A stretch of 64,000 bases of DNA from Rutidosis leptorrhynchoides (taxonomy: Eukaryota > Streptophyta > Magnoliopsida > Asterales > Asteraceae), in assembly GCF_046630445.1 (NCBI RefSeq), contig NC_092338.1, positions 340,757,501-340,821,500 of the forward strand. The letters run 5' to 3'. This document shows, piece by piece, positions 32,806 to 50,261 of the stretch. How positions within the stretch are numbered: the stretch's first letter is position 1; each line of letters starts with the position of its first letter. The notes beneath the pieces are model-generated. The model was not told the origin of the DNA and ran no database searches. It was given only the letters and a program-made list of their open reading frames with translations. The translations under genes were made by a program, and so were the position numbers.

Positions 32806-33779
32806 TCAAACGGCGAAATTTTCCAAATCCCTGGAACTAAACCAGTCTTCCTTCATCTACAAACACAGTAAGGCATAATTGTAACTCACTTGACTTTATA
32901 ATGTCAATATGGATATGTGTGAAGTAAAATGGATCAAGGCAACTTACACAATATAGGTATCCATCCAATAGCTTAAACCTTTTAGGAGCATCCTCAAGAA
33001 AGAGCTTGATATAGTAAAGAGCAAAATAACCACATGAATCAGCATCAGTTTGTTGTGGAACCTGTCGGTTTATGCATGTTTAAGGGTATAACTAGGCAAC
33101 CATGAAACAACATACCAAAAATATGTAGGCAACCATGAAACAAGCACACAAAACTGATTAATGCAAATAGCACACAAGGAAAAAATTGTTAGACATGATA
33201 AAAACCTTAGGAACCATAAATGGTATTTTGCACGAGTTTTCTGGAGATTCTGTCATCCCTGAAATTTTGTATACGTCAACGACAAATCTGCCATGTGAAC
33301 AAATGAATGTAGAACAAAATTAAACAGAGTTCTAATTAACAAATTATATAAATACATATTTGTCTAAAATAACATTACTGTTTAATCTTTTTTTGAAGCA
33401 TTTTAGAGAAGTCGGTTGATGACAATGAATCTAGAAACAAGATGCACCATGAATTGTTCATTCCATCAAAGTTACAGAATATTGTGACCACCCAATGACC
33501 CTTGCAAAATAGATATGGATCTGTTTATCACATGCCAACAAAGCTACACATATGTAAGTATACACCCACACACACCCACACACACAATGCTCAAATTGAA
33601 AAGACCAAAACACTCAAACATATATACTATACATGTACCTACCTGGTTACAATGGGAAGAACCACATATCTAGTAGAAAATATGTTCCTCTTCTTCACCC
33701 AAGCTAGCCCTCTATCATGGCATTTGGAAGTCAAGTACTTCGAAAAGACAAATGATTCAATGTATGAGAATCTAGATTT
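32806..33779 (-). CDS. Ulp1/C48 SUMO-protease-like catalytic domain (exons of the right copy)
   Basis: Exons on the minus strand are about 33779-33651, 33500-33379, 33287-33206, 33061-32948 and 32856-32806, with GT/AG borders and matching phases in the last four. The catalytic His lies in KGHWVVTIF-like GHWVV, the Asp in CILFLDSL, and Gln and Cys in PQQTDADSCGYF. All are in the order required for Ulp1 peptidases, which cut SUMO-type modifiers from proteins. The final exon ends in DLENFAV and a stop. The first junction works as a phase-0 splice from ATT|GTAACC to CAAG|GGT; another donor a few bases later would break the frame. The other parts of the host protein lie upstream. Confidence 0.82.
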
Positions 33780-33948
33780 CTTTTTTTTATAAGCTGCTAA
33801 ATAAAGTCCTACATATAATTAGCTTCTGTTATTATTGACACAACACAAGAATAAAACACTATAATGGTTGTTACTCAAAGTAAAAGAATAGTTGTAGCTC
33901 ACTCCAAGTATTCTGAGCATCTATTAGAGATCAACTGCCGTGAGCTTC

Positions 33949-34310
33949 TCAAATTCCTTCTAGTCTGACGATGTATGTTGTGTGGAAGGTGATCATCTTT
34001 TTTATCGGATGCGTGAAAAAAATGACATATGTATCAGAATCCTCGTTATCATCATCCTCAATCTCTGCCTCATCGTCATTCTTTGCTGTCTCATCATCAT
34101 CGTTGTCTGTCTCACCACCATCATTCTTTGTCTCACCATCATCGTTCTCAGTCTGAACATCCTCGATTTCTGTATCAACATAATCATTTTCTGCATCAGC
34201 ATCCTTGTTCTCTTTCTCAGCCTCCTCGTTATCTATCTCAGCATCATTGTTCTCTGTCCCCTCATCATCATTCTCTATCTTAGCATCCCCATTCTCGTTT
34301 TGTTCTATTA
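33949..34310 (-). CDS. acidic repeat exon of the right copy
   Basis: The exon encodes a Glu/Asp/Asn-rich segment with repeats such as DDDETAKNDDEAEIEDDD, starting after the acceptor ATAATAG. It links the ATHILA ORF-1-like region and the protease. It is low-complexity and probably disordered. Its 3' border is not resolved: the frame goes on to 33949 with non-acidic residues that may be intron. Confidence 0.55.
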
Positions 34311-35560
34311 TAAACATAAGCACATTTTTAAACATAAGCACAGTTATAGTTGTATAGAAGTAGCAACATCAAAGAAACTAATTATTGGATTAATGACTGT
34401 ATAAAACGAAAAAAGGAAGGTGAAGCATAAGCATTACTGGAGGGATGACCATCCGGAGGTAGTAAATGTGGTGGAGCTACAAAAGATAAACCTTGATTTT
34501 GAATTAAAAAATATATAGTATCATTCATCAAACGCAGCTGCCTTTGAAATTCACTGAATTTGTCAGCAGGTATACTAACGGGAATGTTATTTTTTTCATT
34601 AAAACGCAATGGTGGTTCTTTTTCAACTATCTTTAGTTTCTTTGGCTGCGCTTCATCAAAAAAGGTTGTGCTTGCCACCTGTTTAAACTTGTTGAGATCG
34701 TCGTGAGTAGCAACCTTTAACCCGAGTGATAGTTCTGTAATGTAGGCGCCACCACAAACTGCACTTTGTTCTACCTTTCCGGTGCTCGTATATAAAAACT
34801 TAGCTAATCACTTTGCCAAATTGCACGGTTTATTGTGAACAATAAAGAACATGTATAAGAGTTCGTCTTGTGTAACGTTGTTAGTGCATGCACCCCTTTG
34901 GTTTATTGTTTCTGCAATCGCTCGATGAAGTATCTTATATGATGGGTTAGTGATAGTTGTCTCTGAAACGTTCTTTCCGTAACTGCCAGACCCAAAAGTT
35001 CGCCAAAATATGAATGGCTTGACGTCACACGGCCAAGTTGTCATCCCTGAGCTAAAAGATGTAGTTTCCACTTCCTCAGGGGTATATAAGTTTATCGCCA
35101 AAGCAAATTCAGCAAAAGAAAGTTTATATTTTTTGTTGCATAATGTGAATTCCATTGCTGCTTTGGAAGTCACACTATCAACATACTTGTTGAACCTATA
35201 TGTACTAAAGAACTCAGAAACAAGTTCTTTGTAAACCGGTCTTTTAATTGCGAAGAATCTCTTCCAGACGGGACTGATCCATGATTCAAATTGAGTACTC
35301 ACATTAAGTTTGCTGAGGGTATCCCAATGTAACATTCTTGGGCCCAAACACTTCTTCACCCTAAGTGCTTTTAAAGTAGCGACAGGTTTAATATGAGAAG
35401 GTATACTTGATGTGTTTATCTTTTTTGGGGTAGTGGTGGGTTTGAGTGATTCTTTTCGTTTTGTACTCATACTCTTATTGTTCCCAACTGGTGCTTTATT
35501 ATTTTCAGTTTTTTGTTTTTTTCTTGAAGGCTGGTTATTTGGCAATCTGCGTTGTGCCAT

Positions 35561-36120
35561 TCTTTTTACTCTCCATTTATTGTATCAAAAATAATTTTAA
35601 CAACTTAACAACTTAATCAGCAAGATATAAACAATGTATAAACCTGTTTTCATTTATTATTCAAGTAAAAATCTAAATGTCAAAATTCTCAATTTAACCT
35701 TTAAGTGGATCCAAATCAGAGAACTTAGCCCTACTCATTTATATACTCTATCAAAGCATAAATGCATAATCGTACCATAACAAGTGGTTGAATACACATA
35801 AACCACAAATGGTAGTTAATAAGGTTCGAAATCAAACATATCAATTTTATAATCTAACACAGCATACATGCATATTAGGCATTATCAATTTACCACTGTC
35901 AATGTACCAATTTTCTATTATACTACCCTAATCATCCCAAAATCAGAGGTTTTATAATCACAATTGATAAACGGAAGATAATACATTGTTCGAATGCAAA
36001 CATACCTGTTGTTAATTATGGATTATTCGGCGAAGATGGTGATCGGAGATGTAAGTCGGTAGTGATAAAGTAGGGTTAAAATTTCGATTATGTGAGATGA
36101 TCGTCAGACGAGTATATGAG
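35561..36120 (-). promoter_or_regulatory. leader and upstream region of the right copy
   Basis: It matches the upstream region of the left copy (see 31414-31845). No clear TATA box could be fixed. Confidence 0.4.
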
Positions 36121-36210
36121 AGAAGTGTTCGGGAATCAGTTTGAACTCCGTATTAAACATTAATTAATAATTAGTAATTACTAAAAATAAATAATAATTC
36201 ATATGTATAT

Positions 36211-36276
<66 letters not shown>

Positions 36277-36344
36277 TAATAATTTACTTATATTAGATAT
36301 TTATTTTTAATCTAAAAATATATATAAAATTAAATTTATTTTAA

Positions 36345-36379
<35 letters not shown>

Positions 36380-37921
36380 AGTTACTTATATAAGATATTA
36401 ATATTTAATATATTTATTTTTTAATTTAAAATTAAATTTAAATTTAAATTTAAATTTATTTTAAATACATACTACTGTAATTACCATGAGATATTTACTG
36501 TTCACATCGTTGTTTTATGCTTTTTAGTTCTTATAATAAAGTACGTATGTTATCTCACACGGGTGTTTTGGTCAATTATATAGATATTTTCAACATTGAG
36601 TAACATACATTAAAAGCATATCTCAATTCTTAATTTCACCGCAACCAACTTACTGCCACCACCACCAACAACCTCATGGCTCCTGCAAGTGCTACCCTAG
36701 ACAACCATCACCATTACCATAATTGACCAGCATTACACCGTGGTGAACCAACGTAATCAACCTAGCTAGTGCCACTAACTACCAAAAAATTCAATCTGAC
36801 GACACCACCATGGTCCTATCATAAACTTCGACCATCATCGTCATCATTTATGCTAAAATAGTAATAGAAACCCAGTATTGTGAAGTGTTCGCGTTTTAGG
36901 GATACGTGTCTTTAGCAAATATAGTTAATGACACAATACCATCCTGAATACTTCTTTGTAATCGAATCTCCTACAAGCAATCATTGATGAGCAATCATCC
37001 TTTTCATCAACAATTTCATACAAATCGTACATCATTTAGACTAAACAAATATCTTTCTGACCATCCAAATTTGTCTCAACATCTTCGATGTTTGAAATAT
37101 TTATTCCCGAGGATATAAATAGTCAAATGATGTTTAATTAAGGAATTAATTTATCTTATGAAATCATAAGATCCACCGTGATATTTATCTTATGAATCAC
37201 AAGAGCCACCATGCTATTTATCAATCTTTCGTATCGAGGTGTGCAATAGATATAAAGAACCGAGAAAATGTATCGAAAAAAGATGGGTTCAAATCTTAGT
37301 TGTACCGAACAAATTAATAAATTTGTACAACTTAAAATAATATAAGGCATAGTATTTAATAATTCAATAAAGGTCAAATAACATCCTCCTCCTTTATTCG
37401 GCCCAGAACTATAAACGTATGCACATATGATAATCGGGATTTCCATCCACCAGATTATCCTTTGATTTGTCACTGAGAAAACCTAATCGATGTCGCCTCT
37501 TTGATTATGTGGAAGACGCACTGTTATTCGATTATCAGAGACGTCTACAAACCCCGAAAGGCGTTTTTTCGTTTGTTCTAAAAAAGGTTGGTTCGATTTA
37601 CATTAACTATTTTGTTTTCCCTAAAATTACTCACTCTTTGTTCTTATTAATTACTGTTAGGGTTTGGAATGTTCGTTTTTTATGTGGTTAGATCCACCAA
37701 AGTCCAACATTAGTGTTGAAGAAAAATGCAAAAGTGAGGAATTGACAATTTTTCTTGAAGAAAAATGCAAAAGTGATCGGTACACACAGATATAGTGGTT
37801 AGGTTTTATGGTTTGTACATGTTATTGGTATGATCGATACTGATTACAGGTTTTGAATTTATAAGTAATTAGTATATATACACACAGATATAGCCAACAT
37901 ATTGGTGAACGGTCGTATAAC
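36121..37921. other. AT-rich interior of the CACTA block, no gene seen
   Basis: The stretch has (AT)n arrays at about 36219-36271 and 36346-36371 and an AAATTT-repeat at 36425-36455. ORFs at 37156-37473 and 37467-37691 have no recognisable domain. No tnp2-like transposase was found here. Confidence 0.5.
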
Positions 37922-37926
37922 TTAAA
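37922..37926. repeat. target-site duplication TTAAA (left copy of LARD-A)
   Basis: TTAAA lies directly before the 5' LTR and again at 47135-47139 after the 3' LTR. This confirms the element borders. Confidence 0.95.
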
Positions 37927-40889
<2,963 letters not shown>

Positions 40890-40891
40890 GT

Positions 40892-40903
40892 TGGTATCAA
40901 AGC
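40892..40903 (+). promoter_or_regulatory. LARD-A primer-binding site, initiator Met-tRNA type
   Basis: TGGTATCAAAGC, one base different from the consensus TGGTATCAGAGC, lies two bases after the 5' LTR end. Confidence 0.88.
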
Positions 40904-41359
40904 GGTGATCTTAGCGAACCATGTCTTGCATTAGTGTGTCTAACGGATAGTTATTAAGATGCATTAGTGAGTCTGGACTTCGACCTTAACTGCATGTCAA
41001 AAGTTTTGCTTATCATTTCTAGTCGGAAATCATCTGCTTATCACCCTTAGAAAATTACATGCTTATCATTCTTAGTCTAGACACATCTTACTGCATTGAT
41101 TGCATAAATAGTGTATAGACAAAGTTCATATTTTAGCGTATACGCTAATTCATATCTTAGCGTATCTGTTACTGTAAACTTTGCCTAACATATTCCGTAA
41201 ATTCCTCCGTAATCTATGAAATCTTTTGATCTATATATATAGATATTCTATATAATTAGAATACCATCCGATAGCCAGAAATTATTTCATATCGAAAAAT
41301 CCTTTATTCAATTGTAAGAAATAGAACTCTCCACTAGTTCAAGTCCCTCGAATTCCGAT

Positions 41360-41938
41360 ATGGAATTTCACTCGAGCTCCGAAAGCAGTGTGACCGGAAT
41401 AGATCAACCAATTAGCCATCATCTATTTTGGATGAATTGGGGATGGGTTCGTAGTCTACTTAATCATTGGAGACAAGAAGAAGGTGATCCCTTCCATCCA
41501 CCACATTGCCCTCTTGGTGAAGAACATGAGGCACTTACCGGCGAACCCGTTCGTAACACCATTTTCTCTCTCCTTTCCAGGATATGCCGCAACGAGTATA
41601 ATATTACTAATATTATTGAGGCTATCCGACCTTTACTCCATATCTTGCATGGTGAATTATTTAGTAAAAAAAAAAAAAATTACTGTCATGAAAAGCAAAA
41701 CTTCATTAGCAAGTGCATCCTACATCATTTCATTCTCTTTATAAAGCTCTTGACCTCTCTTTTTATTCAAGAAACTTTAAACATCTTCTTTCACAATACA
41801 AAAAAAAACAAATTCTCATCATCTATACTCACATCAAACCACTACCAGCACCAGCAGCAACATTACCAACAACATCACAATCCTCAACATCGCAAGCCGC
41901 ATTACGAGCATCAACATCATACGCACCGCGGGCACTGA
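41360..41938 (+). CDS. LARD-A gag-like protein
   Basis: The frame opens with MEFHSSSESSVTG, then HHLFWMNWGWVRSLL, RQEEGDPFHPPH and LTGEPVRNTIFSLLSR, matching El1. The El1 copy has an earlier Met; here that codon reads ATA, so the internal Met at 41360 is the first usable start. After about residue 95 the frame diverges into an unrelated Lys/Tyr/His-rich tail, following a poly-A tract at 41669-41681. It is therefore probably a truncated gag-like protein rather than a working one. The LARD-A lineage cannot be assigned from it. Confidence 0.55.
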   Translation: MEFHSSSESSVTGIDQPISHHLFWMNWGWVRSLLNHWRQEEGDPFHPPHCPLGEEHEALTGEPVRNTIFSLLSRICRNEYNITNIIEAIRPLLHILHGELFSKKKKNYCHEKQNFISKCILHHFILFIKLLTSLFIQETLNIFFHNTKKNKFSSSILTSNHYQHQQQHYQQHHNPQHRKPHYEHQHHTHRGH

Positions 41939-44605
41939 GGGATACCAACAATAATGAGTGATGAAGTATTAATTCATTATTTCATTTACGCTGTAGAAAT
42001 ATTAATCTCTAAAGTTTTAGGGATTATTCATTTCTAGTTCCAACCGTAAACCAAATGAGATTAATATAATATTAACTCATTAAATCCATATTACATCTGA
42101 AGAAAATATATATACATATATTTTCATAATGACTGTAATAAAAATTCTTTTGTACAAAATATTACTTGTGAAATTTTATTTTAACGGGTAGGTAATACCC
42201 GAGAAATACTTAAGTTCACATTAATATGTTACACTCTACATTTTCAATGATGTTTCGACAATCATTAATTATACTCTCTCCTTTCATACCAATATACATC
42301 ATTTCACAAAATTCAAGACAACCATTTTTCATACCAATTCAATTACATATTCTGATTTTGACAGATCAAAATCCAAGTCAAGATTTAAGAAGTGCCACCA
42401 ATCTTAAATTCCTACATCCTTCAAAATCATACTTTAAATTCAAACTATACTAGAACATCACTTTCATTCACAGAACTCATAAAGATATTCGTATCATTCA
42501 AGATTCACGACGAATTCATTATACGGATATTGACGATGGCAACCTGCGTCTAAATCCTTCAAAATTCTTGAAAACATCTCAACTAAGGAACAACCAAGAG
42601 AATGAACCAATCACACCATACATACGAAGAATATATGCATATAGATATGCATTCGGAGGACACTTGAACCTAAGCAAAGGTTCAACACGTATCCGTGTCA
42701 GATCCTTTAGCATTATTATTACCGAAAATAACTTTACAATCCCTTTTCAAAATAGCGAATGTTATCACAGCTCCAAAAAGACAACTTCAACTTTTCATCC
42801 GGAGTAGCCTTATTATAACCTTGATATATACGTTGTATTTTCGCCATCGTTACTGGGGAACCTTTTATATTCCACCACATTAGTGGTAAGCTTACCAGCA
42901 ACTTTATTGCTCTTTGACTTAAATCTCTCTGAAAGATCACTATAAAACCTTGTCATGTACCCATCTACATCTTGTAACAATAATTGTCATACCAAACCCC
43001 AGGAAGCATTAATAATTATTCTTGAATCTCACATCATTTCTGCATATACATATAACGTTATTTCCTGGAATTATAATTCTGAAATACGGAATAGCACTTC
43101 AGCCTACGAATCAGTACTATGAAGTTTTGAAAAAGCTGAATGAAGCAGCAGAAACAGTAGACAATCGTAACAGTCAAAAGTTGATGATAAAGAATATTGT
43201 GTTAGCAAAGCACAGAAAAAGAGAAGGCTTGGAACTGGAAAATGGATTGAGCAAAACCTGAAGGAGGCTGTGGACAAATCACAAGGACGAAATCTACCTT
43301 CAAAGAATCCAAATGATTCGGTGTCTGCTAAAATCCTTAGCAAATACCTTGCTCCTTACTCTAAAACCCTTGCGGACAATATTCTTCATCATCCTCTTAT
43401 CTTAAATATTCAAAGATATCATCGTATCTTCCATTATAAATATCTTTCATATTTCTGAAGATATTTTTATAACCATTCTTATCTGAAATCATTTATTCCT
43501 TCGCGTTATCTGTATCACATCATAAAGAAAACTGTTTTAGTTTCTAAATATCTGAAACCTCTGAGTGTAAAGTATGAATGTTTTTGAAGTAATGTTGGGA
43601 ACTGAAGTATGAGTTAGTATAATATAATGACACTTGATCAACGTGATTATATTACAGTAAGTCATGCTGAGTTTCTAAATGGAACGTAATGATTCACAGA
43701 CCATAACGTCATCATGTACCATGTTACATGACTCTTACATTCAATCTAATCTCTAAACATATCAAGAACATATTCTATTGATAGTTCTATCTTTTCCTTT
43801 GGATTCTGGTAATTTCACAAGTCAAATTGTGCTATTACAATTTCTCTCTTAGAGCATTAGCTATGTTCATTCCGAATTTCATATCTATGAATTCTAGACC
43901 ATTATTCGCTTGACTTGAAGTCGGGAAAAGAAGACGGAAGCATGAAACTCCAAAATATAAGGAAAAATATAAGCACGAAGACAACGCAGAAATTACAAAC
44001 CGTGTATATCGATGCGTATAGCAATATAAAGACACGGAAAAACTAAGAACACTATAAACCCAAGAGCATAGTAGAAATTAACGGATTCCTCCGGTGGAAG
44101 ATGAAAAAGAAGAATGACAAATGTGATAGTCAAGAATATATCAAGAATTAAAACTGGATAGAGCATATTGACAAATGTTTTGGAAGTACGAATAAAGGAA
44201 GAAAGTATAAAAGATGGAAGATGTGGAAATAAGGAAACGTAGGAGGTTGATTTATAGTAAAATATCCGACAGAGAAATCGAGACAGATTATTGCATTAAA
44301 TCGAAGATGATCATAATTTCCTTAATCGCCAAAGAATCAAATCTTATATAGATTACAAAGATTTTCTTTAATCTGGAGATCAACCTTGATGACGTCAAAA
44401 GATAAGACGAATCCCTATTTTCTCATTTCACTCTTTTACGATAGCTTCACTCATACATTTCGAGTAATCGGATTATTTTATCCATATTTCTCAATCATAA
44501 TAAAACTATATGAATCAACTTATATTCGTCATAATAACATTCTTATTGTTAGCCATGACGACCACGATCAAATTTCGGGACGAAATTTCTTTAACGGGTA
44601 GGTAC
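41939..44605. other. LARD-A internal noncoding region
   Basis: About 2.7 kb are present without pol-like frames. A copy of the pre-LTR phrase TAACGGGTAGGTA occurs at about 42183 and again directly before the 3' LTR at 44592. The last 30 bases (TTTCGGGACGAAATTTC and so on) hold the presumed priming tract. Confidence 0.6.
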
Positions 44606-44868
44606 TGTGACGACCCAAAAATTTCCGACAAAATTTAAACTTAATCTTTATATAATTCTGACTTGATAAGCAATGAATTCTAATAAATCTTGAACCTCCA
44701 AAAAGAGTTTTACACAAGCTTTTGGTCACCCTTTTATTCCGACGATTCACGAACGTCATAACTTAATTTAATTATTTTATTGTTTAATTATTGTGTATTT
44801 ATATGAATTTATATATATTTAACTTGAAAATATGATAATTAAATATCTCATTAAGTATATTAACAAAG

Positions 44869-44903
<35 letters not shown>

Positions 44904-45667
44904 CATACTACTAATTTAAAGATTTTTCAAACAATATATATATATTACTATTTAAACGACGTAATTAACTTATGTTAAAATGTATTTACATATAATGTAT
45001 TACGAGTGTAAATACATCCTTACAAGTATTGAATATACTTTATAATATACCAATACATATAAAGGATAGCTATACTCGTATTTCTGTTCAATTTCCTCAA
45101 AGAATTCTACTCGCATTCATACGGTATTTTTACCCGTATTATACACAGCTTCTAGAAGTATTTACTATTGGTATATACCAATAGAATTCTGAAATTATTT
45201 GTGTAATATGTCATCCATGACCTAATAAATTTAATATGTCATGCATGACTTAATACAATTTAACTTATCTTAGATATTTTTACTAAAAGCCAAAATTATA
45301 AACTTATAAATAAGGACCATTTTAACTCATTTTTACTCCACATTCTTAAACTAAAAACACACACTTGAATGTTCTCATATCATACTTTAATCTCGGCAAC
45401 TTTCCTCTTCATAATCAAGGTAAAATACTTCTCAAAATCCTTGTTCAATTCCTTGTATAGTTGCTATCTTATTATACTTATAAAACTTGTAAAAATTAGA
45501 ACTTGTTTTGGTGAACACCAAGCTTGTTTGATAAACTAATCTAATCTTTCTAACTTAACTTTAATAACACTTATTTATATGTATTATGATGTTATATTAA
45601 GTTAATATAAGAACTTATAACTTGTACGTATGAAGAACACCTTGAAACTTAACATATATCATTTAAG

Positions 45668-45755
<88 letters not shown>

Positions 45756-45981
45756 GATTATTGGACTTTTGGACTTTTCGGACTATTTTGGACTACTAAC
45801 AATGGACTACTAACATAAAATGTTAAAAATTATTATATAAGTATTCTATGAACTTGCTTTATTTTATTCATAAGTCGTATTATTATCTGAATCGTTATTA
45901 TTGTTATAAGTTCGTGAATCCAAGAACGACGGTCATATTTTTAATAAGTTGAAAACAATACATTGTGGGGGTAATTCTAAG

Positions 45982-46062
<81 letters not shown>

Positions 46063-47134
46063 TATTGGACTTTTGGACTTTTCGGACTATTTTGGACTAC
46101 TAACAAAGGACTACTAACAATGGACTACTAACATAAAATGTTAAAAATTATTATATAAGTATTCTATGAACTTGCTTTATTTTATTCATAAGTCGTATTA
46201 TTATCTGAATCGTTATTATTGTTATAAGTTCGTGAATCCAAGAACGACGGTCATATTTTTAATAAGTTGAAAACTTATTATTTATATACTTTTACTACTG
46301 TGAGTATATAGTCCCATTTTTAAACTCTACAAATATTTTGGGATGAGAATACCTACATTTTATGTTTTACGCCATATACACAAGTACTTAAAATATATTC
46401 TACGTTGAGTTGTACCACTTTGCATATCTTCCCTAATAGCTTGGTAACTAATATTTACATGTTGTAAGAACATGTATACGCAAATCCTATTGATAGATCT
46501 ATCGGGTTTGACAATCCCAACCGGGCTAGTCGCTCTAGTATCATAAACGGTTGCATAGTACTTCGTTTTTACTACACTTGGTACAGTGTAGGAAGATTTC
46601 ATAATAAAGGGAATATGCCACATTAATGATTAAGTATAGTTACCGAAGCGCTCAACAACTTATAGAATACTTTTATACACTTGCGAGTGTACATATATTT
46701 ATAACTATGAAATCTTGTGGTCTATATTTATATCGATGATAAACCTATATATCTCACCAACCTTTGTGTTGACTGTTTACGCATGTTTATTCTCAGGTCC
46801 TTAAGAAAGTCTTTCGCTGTTGCATTATCTGAGCAAGATGTGAATGGTGTCTCATACTTTTATTTAAATAAAGTGTTGCATTTAATAAAACCTTTGTCAT
46901 GTATTATATTCGACTGTTACGTCACTTATATAGTATTTGAAAACCGATGTATTTTGGGAATTATTTCCTAAATAATCGCCCACTTGTTTAAAACATGAAT
47001 TATGTATAATAATGATGTGCTTTTTATGAAACGAATGCAATATTTTCTAAAACGTATCATATAGAGGTCAAATACCTCGCTATGGGACCAATGAGAACGT
47101 ACTGCGTTTATAGTAATATGGACGGGTCGTTTCA
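44606..47134 (+). repeat. LARD-A 3' LTR, rearranged
   Basis: Its ends are the same as those of the 5' LTR. It lacks about 680 bp of that LTR and instead holds a tandem duplication of about 310 bp: (AT)n plus CCGATTATTGGACTT... at 45669-45958 and again at 45959-46270. AT arrays are at 45669-45753 and 45984-46057. The target duplication follows at 47135-47139. Confidence 0.93.
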
Positions 47135-47139
47135 TTAAA

Positions 47140-48364
<1,225 letters not shown>

Positions 48365-50261
48365 ATGGAAAAGAATAACAAGCAAAGACAATATGTTACG
48401 TCAGTGTCAAGTATGCCGCAGTATGAACAACTCAGACGAAAGTGGATGGCAGAAAACCAAGCAAAACTAACAGCTTTGTCAGCGCTTGCCACTGATCTAG
48501 GAAAGAAGTCAGGTAGTGATAAATCAAAAAAAAGGAAACAAAAGCAATTGGATACTACAGGAATTGATGAAGACTATATGCCTGATTCCATATCTGAAGA
48601 TGATGATAACCAACATAGTGAAGAAACTACTAAAACAGTTAGAGCTTCTAAGAAGGTATTGTTTACAAACTAAGACAATATGTTACATTTTTTAATAATG
48701 TTCAATGACATTTATATTGATACAGAAACAACATATAAATCCATTGCACCCACCTACTCAACAAGACAATCAAATCTTTCAAACAAAAGAGTTGTTGGTG
48801 ATCCTAAAAGCTCCCGTGCATTATCATCTCAATCTGAAATGACAAAGGGACAAACAAATGCTACAATGAGGGCAACAAAGAGTAGCATTGAAGATTTTAA
48901 GCCAGGCCTCAAAAAAAATTCTCAACAAGTTGATAAGTTTCCAAAAAAACGGAATACATCTAGTGGAAGAGTCACAAAGGGTGAGTTGATACTTAGATGG
49001 TACACACATTTTATATATGATGAACATTGGTTAATATCACAGTTATTGGTGAAACTCATAAATTCTATGTATGTACAGATAAGAATGCAGTACCTGTTTT
49101 TGAAAAAAGTGACTATTCAGTGGACACGGGGTTGAGAGATCATGACTATGATGATGATGATGTTACTCTTGAAGATGTTAGAGATGATGAAAATGAACAG
49201 AATTACAATGATGGAACTTATAATTATGACGACGACGATGATGAGTTTGTAGTTTATAACTTTCGCAAACCGGAAACAGAAACAGGTTTTGTTGATATAC
49301 TTTAATGAAGTTTTATTTTATGTCTAGTATCATGTATTTTAATTTTCATTATCACTTTTTACTGTTACACAAATTACTATTATTCCAATACAGAAGTGAT
49401 TAACAACAATGAGCTTAATGAAGATGAGATAGAAACTGCCGTTCAGAATCTACAAAGAAACAGTGAGTCGGGTAATTTTTTGTTTTGTTTGTTTTATTTA
49501 ATGGAACGTGTTGGTTATATGGTATATTGATTATCGTATAAACTTATATTAAAAATCATGATCTCTATTTTTAGGTCAGGTGGCAAGAAAGAGGGGACCT
49601 ACAAGTATGCCCAAAGTTTGGAATCAAAAACCTGGCTGTCGAATTAATATTGAAGTTAATAGCCACGGTCAACCTATCAATGAAAATGATAGTAAACTCA
49701 CCCATGCCCTGGGAACCATTGCAAGGAGTTGCAAGCATTGTCCAATTTATTTACCATGGACTAAAGTTTCTGCCGAAAATAAGCAAGAGATGCTTCAACA
49801 TTTAAGGGTATTAAATAATATAAAGTCGTATTCGCATCTTAATGACATAATTTGTTTTAATTATATCAACTGATATATTTTGTATCTAGACAAAGTTTGT
49901 TATTCCCGAACATGCTAATACTTGGATGCTCAAATCAATTGGGAGGAAAATGAAAAACTGGAGGGCAAGATTAAAGAAGAAATACTGGTATTCAGAAAAA
50001 TCATTTAAGAAGCAAGTAAAATCAAGGCCTCCAGAAATGCAGAGAGATCATTGGAAGCTACTTGTAACTTATTGGAATAATGAAAGGGTTAAGGTATGAA
50101 AAAAAATTCACAAGCTAATAATATTATTTTCTTACAAAATATGATATTTAAAATTACTATTTCAGGAGCTAAGTTCGAAAAATAAAGCAAATCGGGACAA
50201 AAAGAAAATGGTGCAGCTGACCGGTAAAAAGAGTTATCCACGTATACGTGCGGAGATAAAG
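48365..50261 (+). CDS. TNPA-like protein with Transposase_24 (Ptta/En/Spm) domain, 3' end cut off
   Basis: Seven exons are visible: 48365-48655, 48726-48980, 49043-49285, 49394-49471, 49575-49807, 49890-50093 and 50166-50261, all with GT/AG borders. Phases match from exon 2 on; between exons 1 and 2 they differ by one base. The N-terminus has PQYEQLRRKWMAENQAK and an acidic stretch. Exons 5-7 hold the Transposase_24 domain: RGPTSMPKVW, IARSCKHCPIYLPWTKV, RDHWKLLVTYWNNERVK, then ELSSKNKANRDKK and GKKSYPRIRAEIK. In En/Spm elements the partner TNPA protein binds subterminal repeats. An Athila-type LTR interrupts the following intron at 50292. Confidence 0.85.

Larger units (their letters stand above)
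32806..35560 (-). pseudogene. ATHILA ORF-1-like / Ulp1 (C48) protease gene, right copy
   Basis: The gene starts at the ATG at 35560 with a basic N-terminus, then the ATHILA ORF-1-like domain (35300-34700: VYKELVSEFFSTYRFNKYV, YKLSFAEFALAINLYT, SYKILHRAIAETINQR). One in-frame TGA at 34808-34810 replaces the Cys of the sister copy; the frame then continues through CGGAYITELSLGL to about 34425. After a GTAATG intron an acidic exon (34306 to about 33960) is made of Glu/Asp/Asn repeats. The Ulp1-like catalytic exons follow and end with a stop at 32806. The joining of the acidic exon to the protease exons is inferred. Apart from the single TGA the gene looks well preserved. Confidence 0.72.

Noticed and set aside
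34029..34404. Plus-strand ORFs rich in His, Ser or Leu opposite the acidic exon
   Set aside because: They are shadows of the Glu/Asp-repeat exon on the minus strand.
37467..37691. Short ORF starting MSLRKPNRCRLFDYVEDALL
   Set aside because: There is no domain, no second exon and no homologous copy in the window; probably chance in CACTA interior DNA.
45630..46131. Tyr-Ile repeat reading frames (also 47373-47588)
   Set aside because: They are translations of (AT)n arrays.
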